From a virus, in the IMG/VR virus record IMGVR_UViG_3300014325_000006, positions 1 through 48,032 of that record: a stretch of DNA of 48,032 bases; one strand, given 5' to 3'. Below the pieces are notes generated by a model, which worked only from the letters and a program-made list of their open reading frames with translations, was not told where the DNA came from and did not search any database. The translations under genes and the position numbers were made by a program. How positions within the stretch are numbered: position 1 is the first letter of the stretch; each line of letters starts with the position of its first letter. Below are positions 26,320 through 32,345 of this stretch, one piece after another.

Positions 26320-26343
26320 GGGGGGCTGAGAGATCAGCCCCCC
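26320..26343. terminator. Hairpin after the M41-like gene
   Basis: Ten-pair perfect stem (G-rich then CTGA / TCAG then C-rich) with GAGA tetraloop, 14 bases after the leftward stop at 26358. No U-tract. Confidence 0.6.
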
Positions 26344-26357
26344 TCGCACATCCCCGG

Positions 26358-26786
26358 TCATGCAAGGGCCAGAGTCACCGTCCCTTCCGCCATGAGGCGG
26401 TCGGTGAGATCGGCGATCTCGACCCAGTGGTCATCGACCATGTTCACGCAGAGGTCGTAGACCTCATCGAACGTGATGCCGTGTCGGCCCGCGATCTCAT
26501 AGGCGAGGCTGGCCTCCATCTTGGCGTACCTGAACAGCTCCTTGTCGGAGCGGTGCGTGTCCAGGAGAGAGGGAGCGGCCATCGCCACGCAGATCGCAAG
26601 GCGATCCCGCTCCATGTCGAGCTTCTCGTCGGGAATCTTGACGGCGGCAACGAAGTTGATCCCTTCGTCGTAGCCGTCCTCGATAGTGACCCACTCGACG
26701 GGTAGCCCCATCTTCAGCGCCACGATGGCGTGGGTCGCCTCATGCTCGGCGACTCGTCGCCGATGCCAGTGAGGGTCTGTCGTCAT
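26358..26786 (-). CDS. M41-like HExxH metallopeptidase-fold protein
   Basis: 142 residues from ATG 26786. Residues 13-24 AEHEATHAIVAL hold H15-E16-x2-H19, matching the FtsH (M41) zinc motif. A later helix (KMEASLAYEIAGRHG) resembles the region supplying the third ligand. The AAA+ and membrane parts of FtsH are absent, so it is a stand-alone domain, as in some actinophages. It could cleave a host or phage protein or act as a decoy. Its ATG overlaps the stop of the 26783 gene (ATGA). Confidence 0.72.
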   Translation of the reverse strand: MTTDPHWHRRRVAEHEATHAIVALKMGLPVEWVTIEDGYDEGINFVAAVKIPDEKLDMERDRLAICVAMAAPSLLDTHRSDKELFRYAKMEASLAYEIAGRHGITFDEVYDLCVNMVDDHWVEIADLTDRLMAEGTVTLALA

Positions 26787-26932
26787 GCGTCTCCCTTCCG
26801 TCGGGTCTTCTTACACTCGCCCTCGTAGCAGTACCGCTCGTTCGTCCAGCGCGAGAAGACGTACCTCTCCTGCGGCAGTCTCCTGCCGCATCTCCCGCAC
26901 CGGAACTTGCTGAGCTTCTGCTTCGCAGGCAT
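26783..26932 (-). CDS. 49-residue zinc-ribbon protein
   Basis: Short gene coupled at both ends: its ATG overlaps the stop of the 27189 gene (TGATG) and its TGA overlaps the M41-like start (ATGA). The sequence has C12-x2-C15 (FRCGRCGRRL) and C35-x4-C40 (YCYEGECKK), a compact zinc knuckle. Its last codons also encode the start-associated sequence of the next gene, so that signal is translated here. Confidence 0.68.
   Translation of the reverse strand: MPAKQKLSKFRCGRCGRRLPQERYVFSRWTNERYCYEGECKKTRRKGDA
26791..26806 (-). promoter_or_regulatory. Start-associated sequence, 26786 gene
   Basis: Read leftward: CCCGACGGAAGGGAG, within the 3-prime end of the 26783 gene. ATG follows after four more bases. 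Confidence 0.7.
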
Positions 26933-27189
26933 CACGCTGCCTCGGCGTACCGAGTCACATCCCAGGTGTCCAACGACTCAACGATCTCGATGACGAGATC
27001 GACCTTCGTGGCCGGACTCAGGGTCGTGGCGAGCATCGTCCGATGGACGAGTGCCCGCATCAGCTTCGTGTGGGCCTGCGCCCACGCCGCAGCCGGGTCA
27101 TCGGGGTCCGTGTCCGTGTCGAACAGGATCGTGCGGACCTCCTTCGTCACCGGGTCCTGGAACCCGATGGTGGTGCGCTGGGAAGCCAT
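26932..27189 (-). CDS. Small protein, unknown function
   Basis: 85 residues from ATG 27189. It begins with a beta-hairpin-like stretch (RTTIGFQDPVTKEVRTILFD), followed by helices (AAWAQAHTKLMRALVHRTML, KVDLVIEIVESLDTW). It lies downstream of the HNH-repeat gene and behind its own start-associated sequence. No family recognised. Confidence 0.68.
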   Translation of the reverse strand: MASQRTTIGFQDPVTKEVRTILFDTDTDPDDPAAAWAQAHTKLMRALVHRTMLATTLSPATKVDLVIEIVESLDTWDVTRYAEAA

Positions 27190-27208
27190 AGGCTCCTCCT
27201 GTCTGTCG
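27182..27208 (-). promoter_or_regulatory. Start-associated sequence plus start-codon hairpin, 27189 gene
   Basis: Read leftward: CCCGACAGACAGGAGGAG, then stem GGAGCC / GGCTTC with loop TAT. The ATG begins in the loop. This is the leftmost of nine such arrangements. Confidence 0.65.
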
Positions 27209-27302
27209 GGGTAGGGCTGAGAGCGCCGATCCGGGGTTGGTTCGCCGGGGCATCGCAGCCAAGTCAGCTTCTCACCCACTCGCCGACCGGCGCTCTCATG
27301 GA

Positions 27303-27893
27303 CTAGTCGTCCCATCGGGACTGACTTCTTACGCGCTCCCTGTATCGCCGTTGTGATGCTCGTCTGCAAGCGAGACATAGACGAGCGCCGGACGACGTGA
27401 CGAGGATGTTCTTCTTCACCCAAGGGTGAAGACCATTCCGGCACGTTTCGCCACGGCGGATGCGCTTCGACCTCTGGCTCTCCTTGTGGAGAGAGGTCAC
27501 GTTCCAGCCCTTCGGGCTGGAGAATCCAGCAGCACGAAGGGCTGCTCCCCATGAGCCGAAGTGACTCTTCACGGGGCGGACGCTCGGACGGAGTTCGTCT
27601 CCGCGTGTCCGCTCCCAGTCCCTTCGTCTCGGGGGACGACCGTGGGCTTCCGCCCACTCTTGCATCGCCGCCACGATCATCTCGGGTGTCCACATGTCGA
27701 GCTTGTTGCGGCGCTTGGCCTCGATGAGGCAGCTCCGCGAGCAGGTCCAGCGATGCTGTCCTGCCGCGTTGCGCGGACAAGGATTCCCACAGATGACGCA
27801 TGAGCGAAGCGGTCGTCTCTTTGGGTCGGGAGAGGGGTTCCCGCCGAAGCGAGAACCCCGTGTCCCTACGCCGCGACTGCGATTCGTTCCCAT
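27303..27893 (-). CDS. DNA-binding protein with homing-endonuclease-associated repeat and two zinc knuckles
   Basis: 196 residues from ATG 27893, the only start that keeps the first zinc site. It lies 28 bases inside the upstream gene and lacks a ribosome site. C-x2-C...C-x3-C (SCVICGNP, WTCSRSC) opens the protein. The middle (MIVAAMQEWAEAHGRPPRRR, DW, RPSVRPVKSHFGSWGAALRA) matches the HNH-associated repeat that binds DNA. A second site follows (CRNGLHPW...CLACRR). No HNH catalytic core is visible. A regulator or a nuclease remnant is possible. Confidence 0.68.
   Translation of the reverse strand: MGTNRSRGVGTRGSRFGGNPSPDPKRRPLRSCVICGNPCPRNAAGQHRWTCSRSCLIEAKRRNKLDMWTPEMIVAAMQEWAEAHGRPPRRRDWERTRGDELRPSVRPVKSHFGSWGAALRAAGFSSPKGWNVTSLHKESQRSKRIRRGETCRNGLHPWVKKNILVTSSGARLCLACRRASQRRYRERVRSQSRWDD
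27834..27859 (-). terminator. UUCG-capped hairpin after the DUF932-type gene
   Basis: On the leftward RNA an 11-pair stem (GGGGTTC, a T-G pair, CGC) closes a TTCG tetraloop, seven bases after the stop at 27866. It lies inside the first codons of the next gene. The T-G pair exists only in the leftward strand, which suggests it acts there. Confidence 0.55.
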
Positions 27894-28957
27894 TCGCGGG
27901 TCGAAGTCGTCGCCAGGTCCCAGCCCATCGCTTCCATCTCGACGCGACGGTCGAAGGATTCGACCGTCTGGGCCGCTGACGTGATTGCATTGAGGCAGCC
28001 CCACCTAGTGAAGTCCCCGTTGGACGCGAGGCTCGTCAGGACTGCTTCCTTCTCTCCATCGGAGAGTTCGTACGTCTTGGCAAGCCGCTCGGTGGCGGCG
28101 ATGGGAGCCGTGATCGTGGCACCCTCCGTCGTCAGACGAAGCGACTGAACGACCGTCTCAAACTGCGTCTCCGAGATGGCGTTCCGAAGCTCGTCCCGAG
28201 CTGCCAGCCAGAACGCACGGTCGTCGGCGCGGATCGCCTCGTCGGAGAGATGCTCTCCGAGACGCTTGCCAACGTGACGTGCGCTCATCACCTTCGCCAC
28301 GACCATCCCGTTCAGGCAGACGAGTCGCATGACGAAGCTGTCGATGCTGAACTGTCCAGCACCGACCTCGCTGTTGCTGATCTGGACTCCCCACTGGACC
28401 GGATCGCCGAGGCGAACCTCCTTCTCCATGCGGGGGAACACGGCGCGGAGGTAGAACCTCTCGTCCGTGATGGAGGCGTTGTGGAACTTGACCTCCGTGT
28501 CGAGGCGGTCGAACTCGGGCAGCAACTTCGTTGCTACCTCGATGTTGTCGAGCCTCCTGTACCGATCCGAGAGCCACGCCCGACCAGTGGCGTAGCCACT
28601 GTCGTTCTTCCTGGCCCGGATCATTCGGCGGTTCGGCGTCTCGTACATCCAGTGATGCACGTTCTCGCGGAACAGGCCCGGAGCTTCGACCTTCATCCGG
28701 TCGAAGTACCGCTTCGGGATGCCGAGATCGGTCGCCATCTGACCGAGGGCGTGATCGGAGAGACGGAACGTCTCTGACGAGAAGTCCTGCGTCTGCGCCG
28801 GGTCACGATCCACGGACAGGAGAACGTGAGGGGCTTCGCCCTCCTCGCGCTCCTCAGTGGCGACGGACATGCGCCGAGAATCGGCGAGGAGATCGAACTT
28901 CCTCGCGTCCTCGGCCAGCACCCTCTCGATGAGGGTGTCCAGTGTGTCGATGACCAC
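27866..28957 (-). CDS. DUF932-type phage/plasmid protein
   Basis: 363 residues from GTG 28957. Recognisable DUF932-like stretches: LSDHALGQMATDLGIPKRYF, ENVHHWMYETPNRRMIRARK, GRAWLSDRYRRLDNIEV, GDPVQWGVQISNSEVGAGQF and RLVCLNGM. The family is widespread on plasmids and phages, and its biochemical role is not established. Length is close to usual. It is downstream of the HTH regulator gene and has its own start-associated sequence and start hairpin. Its coding DNA is hairpin-rich, for instance the 10-pair stem at 27946-27968. Confidence 0.78.
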   Translation of the reverse strand: MVIDTLDTLIERVLAEDARKFDLLADSRRMSVATEEREEGEAPHVLLSVDRDPAQTQDFSSETFRLSDHALGQMATDLGIPKRYFDRMKVEAPGLFRENVHHWMYETPNRRMIRARKNDSGYATGRAWLSDRYRRLDNIEVATKLLPEFDRLDTEVKFHNASITDERFYLRAVFPRMEKEVRLGDPVQWGVQISNSEVGAGQFSIDSFVMRLVCLNGMVVAKVMSARHVGKRLGEHLSDEAIRADDRAFWLAARDELRNAISETQFETVVQSLRLTTEGATITAPIAATERLAKTYELSDGEKEAVLTSLASNGDFTRWGCLNAITSAAQTVESFDRRVEMEAMGWDLATTSTREWERIAVAA

Positions 28958-28978
28958 AGGTCATCACTCCTTCCTGTC
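28949..28978 (-). promoter_or_regulatory. Start-associated sequence plus start-codon hairpin, 28957 gene
   Basis: Read leftward: CGACAGGAAGGAG, then perfect 7-pair stem GATGACC / GGTCATC with loop TGT. The start GTG spans loop and 3-prime arm. Confidence 0.75.
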
Positions 28979-29185
28979 GGTTCGTGCGAGTACCTCGTCC
29001 TTGTCCCACAGGGGCGAAGCCCCTGTCTTGTGGACGACGGGTTCTGGGAGGCGTCCGTCCTTGACCATCCGAGCGACGGCGGGCCTCGACCTAATGTCGA
29101 GAAGCACCTGTAGCTCAAAGCGGTCGATGAGACGCCTCGATGCCTCCTCCCGAAACTTCTCGGGAGAGAGGACGACTGTTGGCAT
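28964..29185 (-). CDS. Small HTH (MerR/excisionase-like) DNA-binding protein
   Basis: 73 residues from ATG 29185. The core LLDIRSRPAVARMVKDGRLP, then EPVVHKTGASPLWDKDEV, matches the helix-turn-helix type found in AlpA/excisionase and MerR-like regulators. A helical N-terminus (EKFREEASRRLIDRFELQV) precedes it. A perfect 22-base palindrome covers its promoter, so it probably regulates itself and the leftward genes behind it. No integrase is present, so a pure excisionase role is unlikely. Confidence 0.72.
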   Translation of the reverse strand: MPTVVLSPEKFREEASRRLIDRFELQVLLDIRSRPAVARMVKDGRLPEPVVHKTGASPLWDKDEVLARTDRKE

Positions 29186-29190
29186 ACGAT

Positions 29191-29206
29191 CCTCCTTCCT
29201 GCCGGT
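29191..29206 (-). promoter_or_regulatory. Start-associated sequence variant, 29185 gene
   Basis: Read leftward: ACCGGCAGGAAGGAGG, one base off in the GAC core. ATG follows six bases later. No start hairpin. Confidence 0.7.
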
Positions 29207-29219
29207 AGGTACGTTGCAC

Positions 29220-29225
29220 AGTATA
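29220..29225 (-). promoter_or_regulatory. Extended -10 promoter of the HTH gene
   Basis: TATACT read leftward, preceded by TGG (extended -10). It overlaps the left arm of the 22-base operator palindrome and has no good -35. Repression by a protein bound at the palindrome would block it directly. Confidence 0.5.
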
Positions 29226-29244
29226 CCACGTTACAACGTGGTAT
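29223..29244. promoter_or_regulatory. 22-base operator palindrome
   Basis: Ten-base arms ATACCACGTT / AACGTGGTAT are perfect around a 2-base centre. The element overlaps the -10 box of the HTH gene. The half-site TATACCAC recurs at 35380-35387, before the rightward ribbon-helix-helix candidate gene. Confidence 0.7.
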
Positions 29245-29280
29245 GGAGGCGTGGCCTCCCGACCCCTCTCGATGAGAGGG
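29245..29280. terminator. Two adjacent hairpins upstream of the operator
   Basis: GGAGGC / GCCTCC with loop GTG (29245-29259), then CCCTCTC / GAGAGGG with loop GAT (29264-29280). They lie just after the stop of the small membrane gene at 29290 and would separate it from the HTH promoter. Confidence 0.55.
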
Positions 29281-29289
29281 ACCGGCAAG

Positions 29290-29436
29290 TCAGACCTGCT
29301 TGCGTTTCCGGGAGCGCCGCCTGTCCCACCTGTCCATGAGCCACACCCTCAGAAAGAGGGCGGGCCAGAACAGGAAGTTGGCGGCGATCATCCAGAGCGG
29401 GTCCTTCCAAGGAAGGAGCCAAGGCCAGCCGCCCAT
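29290..29436 (-). CDS. 48-residue Trp-rich membrane peptide
   Basis: ATG 29436 lies 18 bases past the stop of the 29454 gene. The peptide has a Trp-rich start (GGWPWLLPWKDPLW), a hydrophobic helix (MIAANFLFWPALFLRVWL) and a strongly basic tail (RWDRRRSRKRKQV), giving a clear inside-positive topology. The only Shine-Dalgarno-like GGAGGGG lies far upstream. The composition makes it credible as a gene. Function unknown. Confidence 0.5.
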   Translation of the reverse strand: MGGWPWLLPWKDPLWMIAANFLFWPALFLRVWLMDRWDRRRSRKRKQV

Positions 29437-29453
29437 GAGGAGGGAGAGGAGCG

Positions 29454-29963
29454 TTAGCTCCCCTCCGTGACCTCGGTGACGGCGGTTGCGGCCTCGGCCT
29501 GCTCGACCCGAGCGACGAGTCCTGCGATGCGGCTCGTCGCCTCGGAGAGGCGGGCCTCCATCGAAGCGAAGCTGTCGAAGACGAACTCGACGGCCTCCCT
29601 GACCTCCTCGTCGTCTCCAGAGGAGACGAGTCCGGTCAGAATCTCCCTCGCTCTGTCGAGCGTCATCGGGATGACGACCTTCTCGATCTCGGTGCGGACG
29701 TTCACAGCCTGCCAGGTGATGCCCGAGTCGTCCTCGACCTCCATGCCGTCGTAGACGGCCTGACGTGCTGTCTCCTCGGCCTCGTCCTCGTCCTCGGCCT
29801 CGACCGTGAACGCGATGGAGCCGCCGTAGCACTCGACCGGATTGTCCTGGAAGTACGAGGAATCCTCGTAGTCCTCGACGCCATCCGGCTCATCGAACCG
29901 GACGCCCTCCGGGCTGATGCTCGTTTCCAGATCGAACTCGATCTGGACGTTGAAGCGTGGCAT
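29454..29963 (-). CDS. Acidic protein, unknown function
   Basis: 169 residues from ATG 29963. Residues 1-75 are very acidic with aromatics (IEFDLETSISPEGVRFDEPD, AEDEDEAEETARQAVYDGME). The C-terminal 60 residues form a likely coiled coil (MEARLSEATSRIAGLVARVE). Acidic small phage proteins sometimes mimic DNA, but no specific family is recognised. Confidence 0.65.
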   Translation of the reverse strand: MPRFNVQIEFDLETSISPEGVRFDEPDGVEDYEDSSYFQDNPVECYGGSIAFTVEAEDEDEAEETARQAVYDGMEVEDDSGITWQAVNVRTEIEKVVIPMTLDRAREILTGLVSSGDDEEVREAVEFVFDSFASMEARLSEATSRIAGLVARVEQAEAATAVTEVTEGS

Positions 29964-29984
29964 AGCCACTCCCTTCTGTCGGTG
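29957..29984 (-). promoter_or_regulatory. Start-associated sequence plus start-codon hairpin, 29963 gene
   Basis: Read leftward: ACCGACAGAAGGGA, then stem GTGGC / GCCAC with loop TAT. The ATG begins in the loop. Confidence 0.72.
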
Positions 29985-30046
29985 TGGTGCTGACTGCACC
30001 GTAAAGCCCCGGCTTGCCGGGGCTTCGTGCTGCGGTCGAGCTACTC
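29984..30046 (-). repeat. Intergenic cassette, copy A
   Basis: The flank GTGGTGCTGACTGCACCGTA and the far flank CGTGCTGCG...AGCTACTC are shared with 31152-31212, while the hairpin between them differs. Both copies lie between a stop codon and a start-associated sequence. Confidence 0.7.
30004..30025. terminator. Hairpin terminator in cassette A
   Basis: Nine-pair perfect stem AAGCCCCGG / CCGGGGCTT with loop CTTG. On the leftward strand it ends in CTTT, giving a short U-run. Confidence 0.7.
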
Positions 30047-30490
30047 CTGGCCCATCATGTCGCCGACCGGGCGGGGGATCAGAGTCCTGACCTGATCCAG
30101 CGCCCTGTCGAGGTCGTTGCTGAACCGCTTGAGCCACTTGGCGCGGCTCTCGGTGGTGACATTGGCCGTCAGGCCAATGTGGGCGACGACCTCCTCGGGC
30201 GTGATGAAGGCGGCGTACCCTTCGGGTCGCTTGCCATCGACCTCGGCCCGAATGAGCATCGCTCCATCGAGTCTCTCGATGAAGCGGAGCCGAGCGAAGA
30301 ACTCGGCAGCGTTCTCTCTGGTGATGCCAGAGAGTCCGACGCTCATGGTCGCCCAGATGAGGGCGTTCGTGACCGGATTCAGCATCCTGTCGCCCTTGGC
30401 GACGAACTGCGACGGGATGTCGCAGGGTGCCTCCATGTAGCAGACTGAATCCCAGTCTGCGATCTTGTCCAGCGTCCAGTTGAGACTCAT
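30041..30490 (-). CDS. Unknown helical protein
   Basis: 149 residues from ATG 30490, overlapping the stop of the 30756 gene (ATGA). Predicted alpha-rich with a basic C-terminal segment (TTESRAKWLKRFSNDLDRAL). A central FFARLRFIERLDGAMLI stretch could be a strand-helix core. The coding DNA contains a 9-pair hairpin at 30159-30180 and an 8-pair one at 30440-30460. No family recognised. Confidence 0.65.
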   Translation of the reverse strand: MSLNWTLDKIADWDSVCYMEAPCDIPSQFVAKGDRMLNPVTNALIWATMSVGLSGITRENAAEFFARLRFIERLDGAMLIRAEVDGKRPEGYAAFITPEEVVAHIGLTANVTTESRAKWLKRFSNDLDRALDQVRTLIPRPVGDMMGQE

Positions 30491-30756
30491 ACCTCGTCGT
30501 CCTCCTCAGCCCCTTCGGGGCCGTCGTAGTAGTGGATGTCCATGCCGCGCTCCTGTGCGTTGGCGCAGGAGTCACACTGGTAGCCCGAGGCGGCATCCCT
30601 GGCGGTCAGCCTGTTGGGCCAACCGCAGGTTGGGCAGGGCAGGTTCCGGGGGTTGTCCCGTCCTGCGACGTGGAGCGCCGAGTCCCCTCCGGGGTCGGCG
30701 AACCGCTCCACCCTGTCGGCCCACTCCTCGTCGTCGTAGTAGTCGTCGTAGGGCAT
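30487..30756 (-). CDS. Zinc-ribbon protein with acidic ends
   Basis: 89 residues from ATG 30756. N-terminus MPYDDYYDDEEWADRVERF is acidic and aromatic. The middle holds CPTCGWPNRL and CDSCANAQ, a zinc ribbon, and the tail is EGAEEDDEV. It is the first gene of a two-gene unit with the 30490 gene. Function unknown. Confidence 0.68.
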   Translation of the reverse strand: MPYDDYYDDEEWADRVERFADPGGDSALHVAGRDNPRNLPCPTCGWPNRLTARDAASGYQCDSCANAQERGMDIHYYDGPEGAEEDDEV

Positions 30757-30778
30757 TGGCCCTCCTTCCTGTCGGTTC
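30750..30778 (-). promoter_or_regulatory. Start-associated sequence plus start-codon hairpin, 30756 gene
   Basis: Read leftward: ACCGACAGGAAGGAG, then stem AGGGC / GCCCT with loop CAAT. The ATG overlaps loop and 3-prime arm. Confidence 0.7.
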
Positions 30779-30786
30779 GGGGGGAA

Positions 30787-30807
30787 CCCCCTCAAAGAAC
30801 GAGGGGG
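30787..30807. terminator. Hairpin after the 30824 gene
   Basis: Perfect 7-pair stem CCCCCTC / GAGGGGG with a 7-base loop, 17 bases beyond the leftward stop. Confidence 0.6.
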
Positions 30808-30823
30808 ATTCCTCCCGGTGTGG

Positions 30824-31129
30824 TCAGACTGTCCTGCCGCCTCGCGCCCTCGCTGCGGCGTAGTCGGCCTCCGCAGAGCGGAGGGCGGCGTTGGCGTTGT
30901 CGAGGATGCGCTGGGCTGTCTCGTCCTGTCCCTTCTGGGACAGGAGGTAGCCCCGGTCGTACTGCTTGCGGTAGATGGCGCGAGCAGCGTCGAGACGACG
31001 CTGGGCCTCGTCCTGGACGATGACCCTCGTAGCGCCCATCTGGATGTAGAGGGGCGCGGTGTCCGGCTTCGTGTGACCACCCTCGCACTTCGGGTAGTCG
31101 CACTCCGGGCAGCGTTGTGTCGAACACAT
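30824..31129 (-). CDS. CxxC protein with long helix
   Basis: 101 residues from ATG 31129. MCSTQRCPECDYPKCEGG gives a four-Cys zinc knuckle near the N-terminus. Residues 40-95 form one long helix (DEAQRRLDAARAIYRKQYDR, ADYAAARARGG). It lies between the glutamine amidotransferase and the 30756 zinc-ribbon gene. Function unknown. Confidence 0.65.
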   Translation of the reverse strand: MCSTQRCPECDYPKCEGGHTKPDTAPLYIQMGATRVIVQDEAQRRLDAARAIYRKQYDRGYLLSQKGQDETAQRILDNANAALRSAEADYAAARARGGRTV

Positions 31130-31150
31130 AGTGTTCGCTCCTTCCTGTCG
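31121..31150 (-). promoter_or_regulatory. Start-associated sequence plus start-codon hairpin, 31129 gene
   Basis: Read leftward: CGACAGGAAGGAG, then perfect 7-pair stem CGAACAC / GTGTTCG with loop TAT. ATG starts in the loop and its G is the first base of the 3-prime arm. Confidence 0.78.
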
Positions 31151-31151
31151 A

Positions 31152-31212
31152 GTGGTGCTGACTGCACCGTAGAGGGCACCTTCGGTGCCCTCCGTGCTGC
31201 GTTCAGCTACTC
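31152..31212 (-). repeat. Intergenic cassette, copy B
   Basis: Same flanks as 29984-30046 but with a different central hairpin. It joins the stop of the amidotransferase gene to the start-associated sequence of the 31129 gene. Confidence 0.7.
31172..31192. terminator. Hairpin terminator in cassette B
   Basis: Nine-pair perfect stem GAGGGCACC / GGTGCCCTC with loop TTC. It is related in sequence to the 19510 terminator. Confidence 0.65.
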
Positions 31213-32247
31213 GGCATCCTCATCGAGGATGGCCGCGTTCACGGCGTCCCAGGACTCGTACACGATGTCAGCCTGTCGGCTGATCTTCGGCACGCCGTCC
31301 ATCTCCCACAGAACGTCGCAGTCCTGGCAGAGCTGGTACGTCGTCTTGTCCTCGTCGTCCCAGCGGTACTCCATCTCCTTCCAGGAGATGACGGTGCCGC
31401 AAGCGTCACAGTCGAGGGTGTCCTCCTCGCGCTCCCAGCTCAGAGAGCTGGTCGTGGAGGCGGGGACCTGCGGCGTCACGTCCTTCCAGGGAAGGACGAG
31501 GTTCGTGCCCTGCCAGGTCTTCACCTTCGGTGGGCTGTACGGCTTGAACGACTTGCGAGTCAGCTTCCCGTCCTTGAAGTGCAGGACGGTGCCCTGCTTG
31601 ACCTGCTCGATCTTCTGCCTCTTCGGCAGACGACCGATGTGGGCCTCGTACGCCTCCTTGACGGTGGCAAGCGTGCTGCCCCAGAGGACGTACCGCTTCG
31701 TCGTCAAGACGAAGAGAGGCGACTGGTGGCCTCGGGCCAGGACCAGCTCGTCGGGACGATTCTCGTCCACGACGGCGATGGCCGCTGCCCCTTCGATCTC
31801 ACTCATCACCTTCGGTGCCGCTCCGAGCTTCCCGAGGCTCGCAAAGCGAGCCGGGATGGCTTCGGAGTCCACCTGGCCGTACCGCACCCGACCGGCAAGC
31901 TCAAAGAGCTTGTGGTCGTTGCTGACATGGCCGTTGTGGATGGCGTAGAACGACCCCCTCTTGAGGGGGTGATTGTTCTCCACGAAGGCAGGCAACCCTT
32001 GGGTTGCCCAGCGAGTGTGGGCCAAGATCGTGCGAGTCCCCTTCGGGACTCGGCGGCGGTACTTCACGAAGTCCCGCACGTCACAGGCGGCCTTCTGCCA
32101 CTCCGTGACCCCCTCGTCGCCAAGAGCGACGAAGCCTGTCGCGTCCCCACCACGATGCTCGATCTCATCGAGCATGGTGTCGAGGATCGCATCGAGATCG
32201 GCCTTCGCCTTCGGGTCACGAAGGTATACGCCAGCGATTCCACACAT
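31207..32247 (-). CDS. Class II glutamine amidotransferase
   Basis: 346 residues from ATG 32247. C2 follows the initiator Met (MCGIAGVY) and is the expected N-terminal nucleophile. H77-T-R-W-A-T, N-N-H-P at 91-94, N105-G-H and D127-S-E-A complete the GATase class II (Ntn-hydrolase) signature. These enzymes release ammonia from glutamine for a partner synthetase. The C-terminal 80 residues add a zinc ribbon (CDACG, CQDCD). No synthetase domain is fused. The adjacent amidoligase gene (33614) is the likely functional partner. Confidence 0.88.
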   Translation of the reverse strand: MCGIAGVYLRDPKAKADLDAILDTMLDEIEHRGGDATGFVALGDEGVTEWQKAACDVRDFVKYRRRVPKGTRTILAHTRWATQGLPAFVENNHPLKRGSFYAIHNGHVSNDHKLFELAGRVRYGQVDSEAIPARFASLGKLGAAPKVMSEIEGAAAIAVVDENRPDELVLARGHQSPLFVLTTKRYVLWGSTLATVKEAYEAHIGRLPKRQKIEQVKQGTVLHFKDGKLTRKSFKPYSPPKVKTWQGTNLVLPWKDVTPQVPASTTSSLSWEREEDTLDCDACGTVISWKEMEYRWDDEDKTTYQLCQDCDVLWEMDGVPKISRQADIVYESWDAVNAAILDEDAE

Positions 32248-32269
32248 AGTGTGGCTCCTTCCTGTCGGG
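32240..32269 (-). promoter_or_regulatory. Start-associated sequence plus start-codon hairpin, 32247 gene
   Basis: Read leftward: CCCGACAGGAAGGAG (exact consensus), then stem CCACAC / GTGTGG with loop TAT. The ATG begins in the loop, as in the 31129 gene. Confidence 0.78.
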
Positions 32270-32307
32270 TATTCGGCTCGTAGAGCCGGGAGGTATTGCC
32301 CTCCGTA

Positions 32308-32330
32308 AAGCCCCGGCAAAGCCGGGGCTT
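32308..32330. terminator. Hairpin terminator between amidoligase and amidotransferase
   Basis: Ten-pair perfect stem AAGCCCCGGC / GCCGGGGCTT with loop AAA. A second hairpin (GGGGCT / AGCCCC, 32341-32355) covers the amidoligase stop codon. Confidence 0.7.
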
Positions 32331-32345
32331 ATTGCAGGGCGGGGC

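Noticed and set aside
26932-27990. Single long leftward gene from 27990
   Set aside because: The frame crosses the HNH-repeat gene and a start-associated sequence. Only the last 85 codons from 27189 behave like a gene.
28964-29185. Excisionase of a temperate phage
   Set aside because: The fold is compatible, but no integrase or attachment site was recognised anywhere, so a regulator is preferred.
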